In this document: in pieces, positions 12,661 through 25,140 of the stretch
Numbering within the stretch: position 1 is the first letter of the stretch
How the letters are laid out: each line of letters starts with the position of its first letter
Assembly: GCA_019915015.1 (NCBI GenBank)
Contig: JAHBBC010000014.1
Coordinates: 1,426,001-1,490,000 of the forward strand
Source of the DNA: Auriscalpium vulgare
Lineage: Eukaryota; Basidiomycota; Agaricomycetes; Russulales; Auriscalpiaceae
Direction of reading: 5' to 3'
Length of the DNA: 64,000 nt
Translations under genes and position numbers: made by a program
Notes under the pieces: generated by a model
The model's database searches: none
What the model was told of the DNA's origin: nothing
The model's input: the letters and a program-made list of their open reading frames with translations, nothing else

Positions 12661-15367
12661 ACTGCCGCCACAACCTAGGATGGCATCAAGCGCCTATGCC
12701 CCAGTCGGAGCCCAAGCCCAAGCAGAGGCTTCAAATCTCCAGATACGGAAACCTGAATTACGACAATCCGAATACACTGAATCCTCGTGGAGATGCGTGC
12801 CGGAGGCATTGTGATCAGAAGACCTCGGGTAGAAGCCTCGCGACGGAGGGCGTTGTTGTTGCGGCGTCGCCTATCGTGATGAATGGATGGGCTGATAGAA
12901 ACAAAACAACAAGAACTTGAGCGCGTCCAAGGGCTTGTTGCACTAGTCAGACACCGGAAGCAAGGAGGCGCCTGTAGATCCGTACCTTGTGTTGCGATAT
13001 CCCGAAGGCTCTGCTTCGCTTGGTGGTCACGGCTCCCTCTACTGGTAGCATGGGTGGCGTATTCCGTGCAGGGAAGAAAGGCCGCTGTTGTCTGAAAATA
13101 GTGTCTAGCGAGCTTTGAGGATGATCTAAGGTCGGCTTAGACCCGCGACAATATGTGGCGAGTGCAAACAGTCTACCAGCCCAGGGGCAGCTTGATCAGA
13201 GCGAAGGAAGAGAGCATACATTGGTGATCATAAGACGTACATATGCGAGAGACTCAGAGAGAGAGCAAAAACTTTAATCCAGATTTTCGAGTGCAGCGGC
13301 CTCCCTGGAATATCGACGACACCTTACACGAACCGCCATAAGAGGGCTGGGCCGCCCGAAGAGCGACAACGGCCACCGGCCATCTACCCCACCCTCCCCG
13401 TGATGTGAGACTCGGAGTACCAGGCGAAAAAACGAGCGCGCCCGCATCAATTGTGTGCACCGAAACTTGAGTTGCGGAGTAGCGCGGGGAAAACTTGGTC
13501 GCGAGGGGAGACAGAGGCCATGATGATTGAGACACCCAGAGAAAGGTATGTTGTCCATCCATGCTTTGTTCGAGATTGGTTACTCCTCAGGACCAGCGGC
13601 TGGGCAGGGCGGCTGGCAGTCAGAATCGACCTGCACCAAGTGGCCACAGATGGCCTCCTTGTCCTCGTCGTTGTAAGTACAGGATACAGTGCGCCAGCCT
13701 CGTTCTAGGGAAACTAGCCTGCAGTGCGCTCGGTGAAGTCAAAGTATTCCAGTGATAGTACCTTGACGAGGGAGGGAAACACTGTGAGAGCCCAGCTCCG
13801 ACTCACAATAAGACAATAAAGGGAAGGTCGCGGTCAGCTTCTCCACGACGGTCTGCGCAGCCTAGGCACGGGCGAGTCGACGTGGTCTGCCTTCACATTG
13901 AAAGATGGACAGCGGATGATGGTGAAGACACGAGGGAGCTCCAGCCGAAGCGGGGTTTGGAAGAGATGGACGGCAGAGGGATGTTGCCCGACTGGGTGCT
14001 TGGCAGCCGCATGAGCGAAGCGATGGTGGATGAAAATGTGGACCCCGAAAACAAGTGCGGAGCAGAGAAAGACATCACAGAGAATGGCCAACGCGAAGCG
14101 AAGGAGAATGATAATGCCGATGTTGGCATATGACGTCTTAACGGGTGGTGGTGGTGGTGGAGCGGGCACCATGCATGCATGGTTGTTGGACTCGATGATC
14201 TGAGTGTTTTGCAGGAAATGGGGGCATCCAGGGATACGGGACAGGCGGGTGAGCGAAAATGCGACGCGTCGAGGCCATTCACATGGCGTTAGAGACTGTA
14301 GCGTTTTGGAAGCCTGCTCGAGAGGTTGATCCCGTGCCACATTGCGTGGCAGGCTGTCCTCTGGATCTGCTGCGATGCTGATGGCCGTCGTGGAACGGCA
14401 GGACCGTCACTCGTTTGTCCGGCGCCCTGGACTAAAAACCGATCATTCAATAAGTCCCCTGCATGCACAGATACAATTTGAGGGCCCGCATCCAAACAAT
14501 GACTGATCCAGTAGTCAGAGCTCGCAGCGAGAATCAGCAGTCCCATCTCCGCCGGGGCATGGCGGCTCGGACTGGTGGATCAGGGAGCGGTTATGCTCTA
14601 CGGCTTAGGGCCTGCATGGGCGCGAATCGAGGGCCTGTAAAATTCTCGCTAGAAGATCGCTGCGAGAAGTTTCCAGAGACTACGTACAGATAAAGCCTAG
14701 TGTGCCGCGTCAATGCCGCGCAGGGAACGTGCTGTCGGGGATTCTGCAGTATGGTATAAGGGGTTCCGGAGAGGGACGCCTGTCCATATCGCTGATTGAT
14801 GCCAATGGAGACTGGGGATGGAAACAAAGAGCCAGATGATGTGGGGGAGTCGATCATTTTACCGCGATAATGATGAAGCGTCATATAGAAATCGAGGTTG
14901 TTGAGCTGGCCAGACGCCGGTACTAGGATGCGGGGCATGCAAAACGGTCGCGGAGGGATTGCCAGCGGCGCGCAAAATAAAGGCACCGAAGGTGGCAACG
15001 AGTTGGATCTGTTGGAGAAAGAGTAAAGGATATAGAGCCTCGAGGCCAAGTTGCCAAGGCATACCGCGGGCCGCGGGACGACCTAGATGTCCACCGGTGC
15101 TCCTCGTCTTCATCGCAGACACAGTAAAGGTCCAGGCTCATGTGATCCGAACGGGCAAGGATAGCAGCTGGACGAACGCTGGCCAGTAAGACTGCCAACA
15201 TCCGTGGCGGAGGAGCAAACACAGCGCCATGATTGGCCACGACGTGACTGATGCGGTCCTCTACCTGCATCCTCCTCATATCCCCGCGAAAACACAACCA
15301 TCACCTCCCATACACCGCCCACGTCCCCATCCCCTCCAACACCCCCTCCACATTCGTTCCCCCTCGT
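12661..15367. other. Region without a supported gene
   Basis: Several minus-strand frames contain short hydrophobic stretches (for example near 14100 and 15000, ALYPLLFLQQIQLVATFGAF), which could be pieces of a membrane protein. No exon chain could be made that joins them. No family assignment is offered. Confidence 0.4.
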
Positions 15368-17262
15368 ATGCGTGTGTCTGCAGCTCATGTCCCAATCGAC
15401 GATGCCGCGGCCATAGCCCCTCTCCACCGCTGGATGGCCGCCGAGCTCGAGACGAAGCTCTCAGTCCGCATAGGTATGATGGCCGTCATCTTCTGCGTCT
15501 CATTATTCGGTGCGCGCATTCTTTCATGCTGGAGCTAGCATGGGGTGCTCACAAATGAATGAATGTAGCCGCCTCTTTTCCGACCGCATCAAAACGGGTC
15601 AAGTACCTCCACATCCCGCGCATCGTCTTTTTCGTTGGGAAACATTTTGGAACAGGCGCGTCGTGCAATGCTTGTTACTTTCCGCCATCTGACGAAATAG
15701 TTATAGGCGTCATCCTGTCCACAGCATTCGTCCACTTACTACAAGACGCGTTTGAGAGCCTCCTGGATCCGGAGGTGCAGCGCGAGACCAGTGTCGGCCA
15801 TTGGACGGGCTTCATCTTGTGCGCCTTCTGCTCTCCTTTTCTGTAATATTCTCCTTACGTTCTCCCGAAGGCTGGTCTCGCTTCTCCTGATCTTTTTCAT
15901 AGAATGTGCGCTCTATGACCTGCCCAAGCACACCTCGCTGATCCTCCTGCAGACTCCTCCACCTCATTTGTCGACTACCTCCACTCCTACCCTTCCGCTC
16001 CGTCCTCCCCCAAGCTTGAAACCGGCAACACGCCCCTTCCGCCCCTCTCCGAGTCCACGCCGCTCCTCGCCGTGCCAGTCTCCGCGCCAGCATCGCCCAG
16101 CGCACGTAGGCACAGCATCGCATCTCTGCAGGAGCCCGCGCACGCACATCATGAGAATCTCGAGATATTCCAGGGCCACCACCGACACGAGCCACGGCTC
16201 GCCCACGCCGAACACCATGAGTACCCGAGGCGGGGGTCAGTGTTGCTGCTGGACGCAGAATTGGGCGTGAGTCCCGGGGATGTGATAAAGCCGGCGTTAT
16301 CGCAAGACGGACATGCTCCGCGTCCTCAGCACAATGTTTCCGGACACGGCCATCAGCACGGGCATGCCCACTTGGACTTGGAGAGCCTCGCAGAGGAGGA
16401 CAACGATGATGAAGACTGCAGCTCGGATGCTGCAGCCGCCGCCGCGAAGCTGGAGATCGGTCGCAAGCGACAGATCGTTGGGATCTTGGTACGCTTTCAC
16501 TGTCCTGCTGCCTGTTCGTCAGTGGCTCAATGACGCGCTTGACGGATGATTATGAATGGCACAGGTCTTGCAATTTGGCATCATGATCCACTCACTTGTC
16601 ATCGGGCTTACCCTAGCCATCGCCTCAGGCGCAGATTTCAGTGAGTCCCATCGTTTCACGTTCATCACACACACTTCTCCGCGCATCTCGGGTTCGTCAG
16701 CTAGTCGCTCTGCTGACACCGCATATGCACCTATAGCCTCCCTTGTCGCCGCGATCGTCTTCCACCAATTGTTCGAAGGCCTGTCGCTGGGCATTCGCAT
16801 CGCTGGGCTCCCCGCACCTACAGACCCCTCACGCGGGTGGTTATGGCTCAAACCAGTCCTGGCCCTCCTTTTCGCTGTCACTACGCCCGCAGGCATCACA
16901 ATAGGGCTGTTGACTTTCGGCGTTGGCTCCGGCTCCGGCGGCGGTGCGTCACCCCATCCTTCCCTTGCCCCCATCATACTCGACACGCTGTCTATAGCTG
17001 ACGGTGCTTCGATCCCCCAGTGCGCCTAAAACTCATAGAGGGTCTGATGTCTGCGATTTCGGCGGGCATGCTCATCTACGCGGCGTGTGTTGAGATGCTC
17101 GCGGGCGATTTCGTGCTCGATCCGACGCTGTGGCGGGCGGGGGTTGCACGGCAGCTGACTGCACTCGGCAGCCTACTCGCAGGTGCCGCGGGGATGACGC
17201 TACTTGGGTGCGTGTATGCCTCGTTCCGAGAGAGCAGTGGTGCTGACTTGGAACGTTTGTGA
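15368..17262 (+). CDS. ZIP family zinc/iron transporter
   Basis: This is a plasma-membrane divalent-metal importer of the ZIP (ZRT/IRT) family. The first transmembrane segment (MMAVIFCVSLF) is followed by the family-typical ASFPTASKRVKYLHIPRIVFF, then KHFGTGVILSTAFVHLLQDA in TM2-TM3. The cytosolic loop between TM3 and TM4 is long and His-rich (HHRHEPRLAHAEHHEY; GHGHQHGHAH), a proposed metal sensor. TM4 and TM5 hold the metal-binding cores HSLVIGLTLAIASG and HQLFEGLSLGIRI, the diagnostic ZIP signature. The C-terminal helices end GCVYASFRESSGADLERL. About seven exons are needed. One intron, 15656-15706, has a GC donor and is readable in frame if retained. ATG 15368 is the first in frame upstream of TM1; a later Met is possible. 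Confidence 0.9.
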
Positions 17263-18426
17263 CTGGCATTCAGAATGTGAGTATTACTTGCATGTGTACT
17301 TGGTGATATCGCTAAGATTGTTTCTCGGGTTGTAGCGTCCATTAGGCACACTGGGCGGTTGGCATCTCACCGGCCGCCTGCAGCATGCCTTGTAGGATCT
17401 AGAGTCATATTTTTGTGTATCACAGCACTAGCTTGGTTGTAATAGAAATTCATAGTGTGGCAGCAAAGAGAAGTTTGGTTCAAGATGATCCTCAGCTTAC
17501 GAAGGTTGAATCCGTCTACTCTGCCTTAGAGAGACTACATCAGGAAAACCGCCCGCGCGGTCAAGAGAAGTAACGAATGACAAGCGCTCTCAAGAGCTCT
17601 CAAGCGCTTGGCATGTCTCGAGAGTCGCGTCAAGAGCGCATCATTGACAGCGCGTATTTGTGCCCTCTTGAGTGCTCTTGAGTGCTCTCGAGCCAGCTCA
17701 TAGCAGCTCATATGATAATGAGGAGTGTACGTACATCAGGAAAAACTCATATCCCTGTAGTATGTGAGGGCTATACATATGGCTACGTCGTTGTCCCCTG
17801 ACACTCACATGTTGCCGTCGCCATGACCAAATATGGCCATAGGCAACAAACGCTCGCGCACGGACCTTCGGGGGATTACGGCCATCGAGGTAGCCTCGAC
17901 AGTGCACATTGTGGACGAGGGCGGCGCCCGAGCTTGAGTTTGTTGCAACTGCTGGGTGAGTGCGTTGTCACTGTGTATGGTTTTGCTAGTTTTCACTGAC
18001 CCCGGGCGCATCGGCGACACGCCGCACCTCAGTGCGGGCGTCTGGGCCAGCGAGTGCCGCGGCGGCGCTGGTGGCAAAGCCACGACCTCGAGCTGCGGCC
18101 CTCAAGAGCTGCACGACGCCGCAGACACTCCAGCCGTGGACGTGACGCACCAGAGCGCAGCATGAGGACGCGGCGGGCCCGCACGGACTGGGCGGAGCTC
18201 GCAATGACACCGGCGATGGCAGGGTTTTTGACCGACGACGAAGGCGTGGGGGCGGCGCACCGAGACCTTTCGGCGCAAAGAGCTTAATCTGTACAATTCA
18301 GTGTAGAATACAGTAGTACAATTGAATAATTAAGTTTGTATTCTACAGACTCCGGGAATCTGACATGGGATTCTCTGACCCATCTTGAGACATATCATGT
18401 CCATGTTGCTAAGGAGAGACGTGTTG
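17263..18426. other. Intergenic region with AGAG/CTCTCAAG repeats
   Basis: No supported gene. Between the ZIP gene and the large accessory gene lies ordinary-looking spacer plus a cluster of short direct and inverted repeats at about 17570-17700. The stretch 18000-18290 is GC-rich with small open frames but no recognisable product. Confidence 0.45.
17580..17700. repeat. Cluster of short direct and inverted CTCTCAAGAGC-type repeats
   Basis: The motif AAGCGCTCTCAAGAGCTCTC and variants occur on one side of the cluster, and the complementary form CTCTTGAGTGCTCTTGAGTG on the other, about 100 bases apart. The arrangement allows imperfect hairpins. No open frame or known element explains it. Confidence 0.5.
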
Positions 18427-21400
18427 TTAGAAACTGTCCGTTGCAAAGATGAGAAGGCTCACTTTGAGCCGCAGCAGGCAGACATTAGCACGGTCTAAGT
18501 CAATACGCAAGGGAAACGGAAATGCTGAGGGGTCTGCATCATTGGCATTGATGTTCCACGGCCTTGCGTCGAGCTTGAATTCTGCTGCCCAGCTTTCCAG
18601 TGACGTCAGCCGGTGTAACCACCGGACAACTTTGCACAGGGAGTGCTCAATGGTGATTGGGCTGTACTGAAGCAGATCCTGGTCCACTTCGGACATCTGG
18701 TCGAGATGATCCTCTAGAACAAACAGCGCTGCACGTACTGATGCCTGGTTATCCAGGACAAATCCGCACCGCTCGAGCCCTCGAAAAGCACCAAGCCCAG
18801 GATGATCGCACAGCCAGGATGCAATGTCGTCCAATGTCGGAGGATCAATGATACGACTGAGTGAAAGATTAACGAGGGTCTGAAACTTGGTTAGCCCTGT
18901 CTGGACGCCGTTGATACCCAGCTGCTCGATGAATGCCATGGCAGTCAACCAGGACATCTTGGGACCATTATATGTTTCTGGATCCTGATCCAGAAGGTCG
19001 CCAAGCGCTTCAGCCCAGGCATCCTGCACCTCCGGTTTCCAGTACTCGAACAACTTATCGTTTAACGAGTATTTCTCTTTTGCTCCTGCGGCGGAGAAGA
19101 CGGAGGGAAAGCTTGTACCCCTGCGAGTTGGGAGAAGCTTCAAGGCATTGCTCGCGCTTCCATAGATGCAGCAGTTTGATATTTGAAGCATGCCTTGTTC
19201 GCGTAGAGGCCGCGGCGGCCGCTCTTCATCAGGGTCAATATCGTAGTTGGGGTTGGCGGCAATTATTGACTGGTTGACTCGAAGTGCTTTGCCGAACAGA
19301 CCTAGACAACTCTCAAAGGTTGTTGAGAAAAATGTATCTGAGGCAGTGTGATGTTCAGCCTGCGGTGACGTCCACGCCAGGAAATCCTTGGTCATGAGGC
19401 CCTGGCCTGTCAACATCCAGATGAGAAGGTTCGAGATGCCTTGTCTGGTTGTCAATTTGTGCCCCGGAAGCTTCGCGCGGAATAGGAAGGCACCAGCGGT
19501 CCTCTGGCGCACGGGATCTGCTTGGTCGCGATCGTTTGACTTTGACGCGTGACCCACACCCTGTAGGAAAGACCGTAGCTCCTCGCGACCTGCACCAATG
19601 CCCTTCAACTCATTCAGCCTCTCCCGAAAGATGAGCGCCAGCACCGTCAGATCTGGAGGATTGCCGTGATCAAACAGCGAGGCAGTTGATACGCTCGCCA
19701 TACTGCCATGGTCAACCTGACTTCGACGACCTGTGCGTGCCTTCTTTGTTGAAGACCCAGCTACATCTTCCGTGATTGTTGATGGGTCCAGCTCTTCAAT
19801 GCTGATTTTCCGACCTGTCAGGAATTGGATTCCATGGCGGTATACCAGATTACCAAGGTTACCAAGGGCATCCCGGTGGTCGTCTGTCACGTTATCAGCG
19901 AGCCAAGATCGAAGTGGTGCCAGCGTAGACTCTGGATCAGAGATAATCTTCTTGTCTAACCGAGCTTCCTCAATGACTTGGTGAGACCACAGCAAGGTTG
20001 GGGAAGAAATGAGATCCTTGATGGGGCCTGCAAAGAAAACGCGTTCGTCGCCTGCAGCTTCTACAATTGCAGAGAGCACTGCACCACGGCAGATAGTGCG
20101 TGCGCGTACGGCGTCGATGTCGCATGTCTTCCGACGTGGGGTGTTGAATGTAATATCAGCTTCAACCAGGTGAGGCAGGATCAATTCGCGCTCAACCAAA
20201 GTCCGCAGCACTTCACGTGCCCGGTTGTATAGCGCCGCTTTGCCATTTCTTGCAACAGCACAGTCTGGGAGTGGAATTTCAGCCCTCAATGTTTCGCTAG
20301 ACCGCAGCCCGTACAAGTCCCAGGGTATCGTTGGTTGCTCTGGCTTCTTCTTGGACCGTTCCATGTGCGCAGCACGCTGATTGGCTCTGCGAGCGTTGAC
20401 GTAGGACACAATGTGGTTGATCAGAGATGCATACTGTGGATAATTGTCGTGAAGGGTGTTGTCACTGTGGGATTGAAATAGAATAGTCGCCAGGGTATCA
20501 AACCCTCGCACGAGGAAGTCAGACACGATGAGGATGGTGCGAGCCTGCTGCCACCGAATGAACGCGCCTATGACGGACAAGTTCACCGCCTGCTCGGCAA
20601 GTATGGGCGACAGCGTCACGGCATCTTGGACCAGTGTCCATGTCATGGTGATACTAGCACTTTGTGAGCCTAGCGCAGGGCTGCTGGATGGCACCAGTGG
20701 AGCAAAGTCAAGCCAGCATTGACTGAAATTTTGACGCCGCGTGATAGTCTGTATTTTGGCAATTGCCGCGGACAGAGTACTGCCTGGATGCTGCAGATCA
20801 CTTTGACGCTGATTGGGCGCCGCCGCGAGTTCTGCCTGAAGCCGCGCCCGTTCATTTTTGAGTCGAGCAAGGTCAAATAGCGCAGATATGAGATGGACGT
20901 GGGGGAGATCGTCAGAGAGCTCTTCAGATAGCTCATTATCAATTTGCAACACCCGCACAGCGCGCGTGGGCATCCCGTCGTGCTGCATATGATACTCCTC
21001 TATCAACTCTGATGCATTGCTGCATTGCTATGTTAGCTACGCGATTGATATATAGTACAGAGGCTGCACGTACGAGAGTTCAGATCTGTTCTGCCATTGA
21101 TCGTGCTCCGCAGAGTACCCCTTGTACCTCACCTGATAATAGATATCAGGGCCAGTGAATTTCTAAAGTGCCAAAGAAGGGTAAGAAACAAGATATGGAC
21201 AATCATATGGAAAGAACCCTCACATGGCCAACAACGGCTTCAACTTCATATTCGTCGTCAGACTCTAACTCAGTCTCGCCGTCGGATGCACTCTTCCTGG
21301 CACCTGCCTGCTCACGATTGCTGGACCAATTTAAAGCGACCGAGGTTCTGGCCCTCTTCGTGGGTCGTTCCGTCGAAGCGATTTGCGTCTGCTGGTTGCT

Positions 21401-24234
21401 AGCGCTCTTCTGACTTCTCTGAGAATCAGAAACATTGCGGTCGACAGCAGAAGCCTTGCGTTTAGGAGCACGCGAGGCCTTTGATGAAGAGCTGGTGATG
21501 GGCGCGGGAGACTGCGAGCTCTCGTCCGAGTCAAGGGGTACTACAGAAAGGGGAAGGGGCTGCTGCAATACTGATGATGATGGTGCCACATCTGCGCGAC
21601 GGACATGGAAGGCGTCACGAAGTTCAGGAAAGTGTGAGGCATCTGCAGCACTTGACAAGAATGTTTGGAATGCCGCAACATTCTCTGTTTGTAGCCTGTC
21701 ACCAGCACACACAATCAGCACCATACGCTCTTTTGATGGGCAGACAGGCAGACACTGACCATGGGTTTTCATCTTCGCCAAGTATCAATTCATCGCCATT
21801 TTCGATGATTACCCTCCAGGCCACCTAAACTTGAAGTAAGAAACGGTTTCATAGAATATAAGTTCATGGACTATACCTTTCCAACTCCGGTTCGCTCCTT
21901 CGCCACCACTTTTGAGATTCTTCGGTGAGGCTGGGAGCTGGATTCAACTGGCGGTGCAATGCTCCTCGCTGCGATCGGCCGAAGCTCCAGACCCTCCAAG
22001 GAACGAGAGTGCGTCGCTCGCAAGCCCCTTTGGCGACTCTTGTATGCAGATTTTGTCATGTTGAGGAAAATGGCAGCGTTGTTGGCCCATTGCCCAGAGT
22101 AATATGACTCCATTTGAGAAAACCTTTCCTCCTTTCCAGCTCGATCGAACTCGGTCAAGTGAACGGGCTGCAGCTCTTTTGTGTCATCATCGCAGAAGCG
22201 AATATGACTGAGAAGGTCGTTGACAGACATGCCTTCAAGCTGGAGTCGTGCAGCTGCAAGGCTGTTCATGAAGTTGAACACCAGCTCATGTGCCAACCGA
22301 GAAGCGGCGTCTGCAGGAGATCCCAGCACGTGTCGGCCATGCTCAGCAAAGTTCCTAGATTTCATTTCGCTTGCACCTCTTGTGCCAAAGTTTCCGAAGC
22401 GCGTAGCCGGAGTCACCGCCATAGCGCTAGTGCGCTGCACAGCCTGAGCGCTGTGATACACAACATAGCCGCAGCGATTGACCTTACCAGCATTCTCCCA
22501 GAGCTTCGAGAGTTCGTCCAAGCTTCCGCCGTCTAGTCTGCTGCCTGGAGTTTGGCTTGAAGGCGAAAACCCAGAGTGGAGGTCATTGCCTCGGAAGACC
22601 AAGGCAATTACCCAAGCGTTCATCTCGCGACAGTAGAGACCGCCGCGAGCCAAAATAAAAGGTCCGGGGTCAGCACCTAAGGCAAACACGTTCACATTTG
22701 CACATAGTCGCATGCGGCAATGACGCACCTGGTGGCAGTCGGAGAAAAAGAACAAAGAGAGTCGGTCTAGTGGGATCATCCCCTCCGTCGATATGAAAAA
22801 AGCCCTGCAAAATACCAAGCATCTTGATGAGGTCGCCGAAGCATAGGCTTGAAGAGACGTTAAACTGCACGGAAGTACCGCAAGGCGTCATGCCTCCAAT
22901 AGAGAATACGTTGTTGATGCCGCTATGGAAGTTGTTGATCTCCATCTCCTGCTTGGAAAGGCTTAACGGCATGAGGAATTGGTAGAGCAAATTAAGTATG
23001 ATGAGGACGCGCGCGATGACCTTGCGCGCTTCGGAGCTGATATCCTGTGCAGCAGGCACCACCGTGCCCATGCCGTTGCCTTTTTCGACCGTAGTTGCTA
23101 GGCTGTATGAGCCGTCGTACGTTCTTCCGGACTGCTCACTTGGTTTGGCAGAGCGATCATTCCTCTTGAGGCCCTCGTAGGTGAAGAGGGGTTGTACGTT
23201 GTCCTGCGCGGTAAAGCCGATGCGACCGAATGAAATGAAATACAGCTCGCGAAGTAGAGATTCGATCGTGGAGTAATTGGGATGGGAAGAGAGGGATTCG
23301 AGAGTGTGGAGAACAAACGAAGTGACAGGGCGTTCGGGTTTGCCGTCGACCTCGAACACGAAGGGAATGCCGGCGGGCATTTTCACCATTCCTGGGATTT
23401 CCGCTGCTGTGAAACGCCCATTCGCATCATCCCAGAGCGGCGCAATACCGGGAGGCGTCGTGATTGACATGAGGTGATCCCGCTCAGAATTTAACGGACT
23501 TGAAGCGGAGCTGCGTGGCGCCGTGTAACACATGCCACACGCCCATCGGTTGTCCTCTTTCAGCACCCAGGTTGGCGATAGCGGATATGTGTATCCTAGC
23601 GGTGGGGATTGCGCTTCGGGCGGTGTCAGATATCGTGGGGGTAGATGAGGCGGTGGGATAAATGTAGTGAATATAAACTCGTCGCGTGCCGGGTGTGTTG
23701 CTCTGGCGACTGCCAGCGAGGTACCGAATGGCAGTTTCGGCTTTCTTGTAGCTGCGGACTGCATACTGCCTGTGTATCCAAACGCCTTCAGCTCCTCCGG
23801 GTCTGAGATACGGACCTCATTGGAGGCATTGTGGCGTTGACTCGAGGTGCTGGTGTCGACAACGCCTGCGTTGGATGATCCTTCTGAAACCAACGGATGA
23901 GGTTCTGCACTCGGCAGCAGGAGTAGAAGAGCTCACCGGACACATTTGTTGCACATAACAATAGCTGGCTTGTGTCGAAAACATCTGGCCCATTGCGCTC
24001 AGCCATGTCGGCATCAAACGCACCTTGAAGCGCATATCCATGAGACCGAAAAGATGTCAAAGTAGCAAAAGAGCTCACCCAATGTGTTCGCATGCAAATG
24101 GTTGTCACCGTCGTTGTTATTTAGAGCATCAGTCCCACTGTCCGCATCACACTCTAGGTCATAGTCAGTATGTTACTCTTGTTGAGGATCCTCGAATGTC
24201 AAAGCTTACCGATATTGAGCGTGGGTTGAGCCAT
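18427..24234 (-). CDS. 2OG-Fe(II) dioxygenase-like / chromodomain fusion protein
   Basis: Nine exons chain with good splice sites and matching phases into about 1,783 residues from the ATG at 24234; more acidic N-terminal exons up to 24498 also join in frame. Order of parts: (1) acidic, disordered N-terminus; (2) a double-stranded-beta-helix dioxygenase-like domain with HIDGGDDPTRPTLFVLF (HxD), then GPFILARGGLY, then ALVFRGNDLHSGFSPS carrying the distal His; (3) a helical extension with CGYVVYHSAQAVQRTSA; (4) a Ser/Lys-rich linker with NLS-like PKRKAS and RPTKRART; (5) a chromodomain, EYEVEAVVGH spliced to YYQVRYKGYSAEHDQW, with Tyr, Tyr and Trp at the cage positions; (6) an 860-codon single-exon region I do not recognise. 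The iron-binding pattern resembles TET/JBP-type nucleic-acid oxygenases, which are expanded in basidiomycetes and often tied to transposons. Chromatin binding is inferred from the chromodomain. Boundaries of the dioxygenase domain are approximate. Confidence 0.6.
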
Positions 24235-24467
24235 TAAGGACAGGACAACTGAACTCTCGTCTTCGTCGTCTGATTAAATCAAGTGCAATATCAGTACACA
24301 AACATCTGTGTAAATTCAAAACTACAACTCACCTGAATCCGCCGAGTCGCCACCGAGCCATGCGTCGGACCAACTTGGCTCATCGCACAAGGCCGGAGCC
24401 TCAGAGCCTGCTCCTAACACACACAGTTCATTTAGAACCAGACGACAAGGCAAAGAGGCACACGCAC

Positions 24468-25033
24468 CTACTGCCACGACGTAATGTTGAGGTTCAGGCT
24501 GCAAAGCGCACGTTAGTGATGATGCGCATACATATATATTATGCAGGCCATGGCCCATGGGAGGATATGATGCACAGTGCACCGCCGATAAAGGTGACTG
24601 CAGCGTGAAGTTGTCGGGCAGCGCGTCGTGCAGGTGCTCGGCGGGAATGGCTGGGCTGCCCACGCAGTGCGTCTGCGTGACGCTGCGCACCGTGCGTAAA
24701 TGCGTTGCAAAACGCTGCGAGCAACGCACGGCGCCTCCAACTTGTGGCCTTCTGTATCACCCTTCATCTGCAGCGCGGCATCCTCCACCGAGCGGTCTGG
24801 CAGAATCTCGGCCATGCGCATCTGCTCCTCCAGGTGCGCTATGACCCACGGCCTGCGCACCCATTGCCGTCTCGCACGTGTTGAGGGCAGCCTGCGAGCA
24901 AGTAGACCCCCGCCTAGCCAATCACAATCGTACGTTAGAGATAACGTACTAGTGTTAACGCGTCCCCGTATTTCTGAGCTGCTTGCATGCCGGTGATGGA
25001 AATGCTATCCATGATACCGGCTAAGTTGTCCAT
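24468..25033 (-). CDS. Possible 5' exons or separate small gene, unrecognised
   Basis: An ATG at 25033 opens MDNLAGIMDSISITGMQAAQ followed by KYGDAL and a stop unless an intron is removed at GTACGT. Downstream, two frames look helical and coding-like: HLEEQMRMAEILPDRSVEDA, and RFATHLRTVRSVTQTHCVGS followed by HLHDALPDNFTLQ. A 31-nt exon, 24468-24498, splices in phase to the acidic exons of the dioxygenase gene. These pieces may be the true 5' end of that gene or a separate short gene overlapping its promoter. No family is recognised and the exon joins are not settled. Confidence 0.25.
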
Positions 25034-25140
25034 TTTGCTGAGTAGTCTTTTGGAGGAGTAAAAGGATAATAGGAGAGGAGGATAAGGATGCAACCCGCAA
25101 AGAGTCGGATGAATCCTAACCCTAGGAGCGGTGGCTGTGC

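Noticed and set aside
18427..21006. The 859-codon frame as a stand-alone gene
   Set aside because: Its first codon is TTG and a good 3' splice site lies immediately upstream, in phase with the chromodomain exon.
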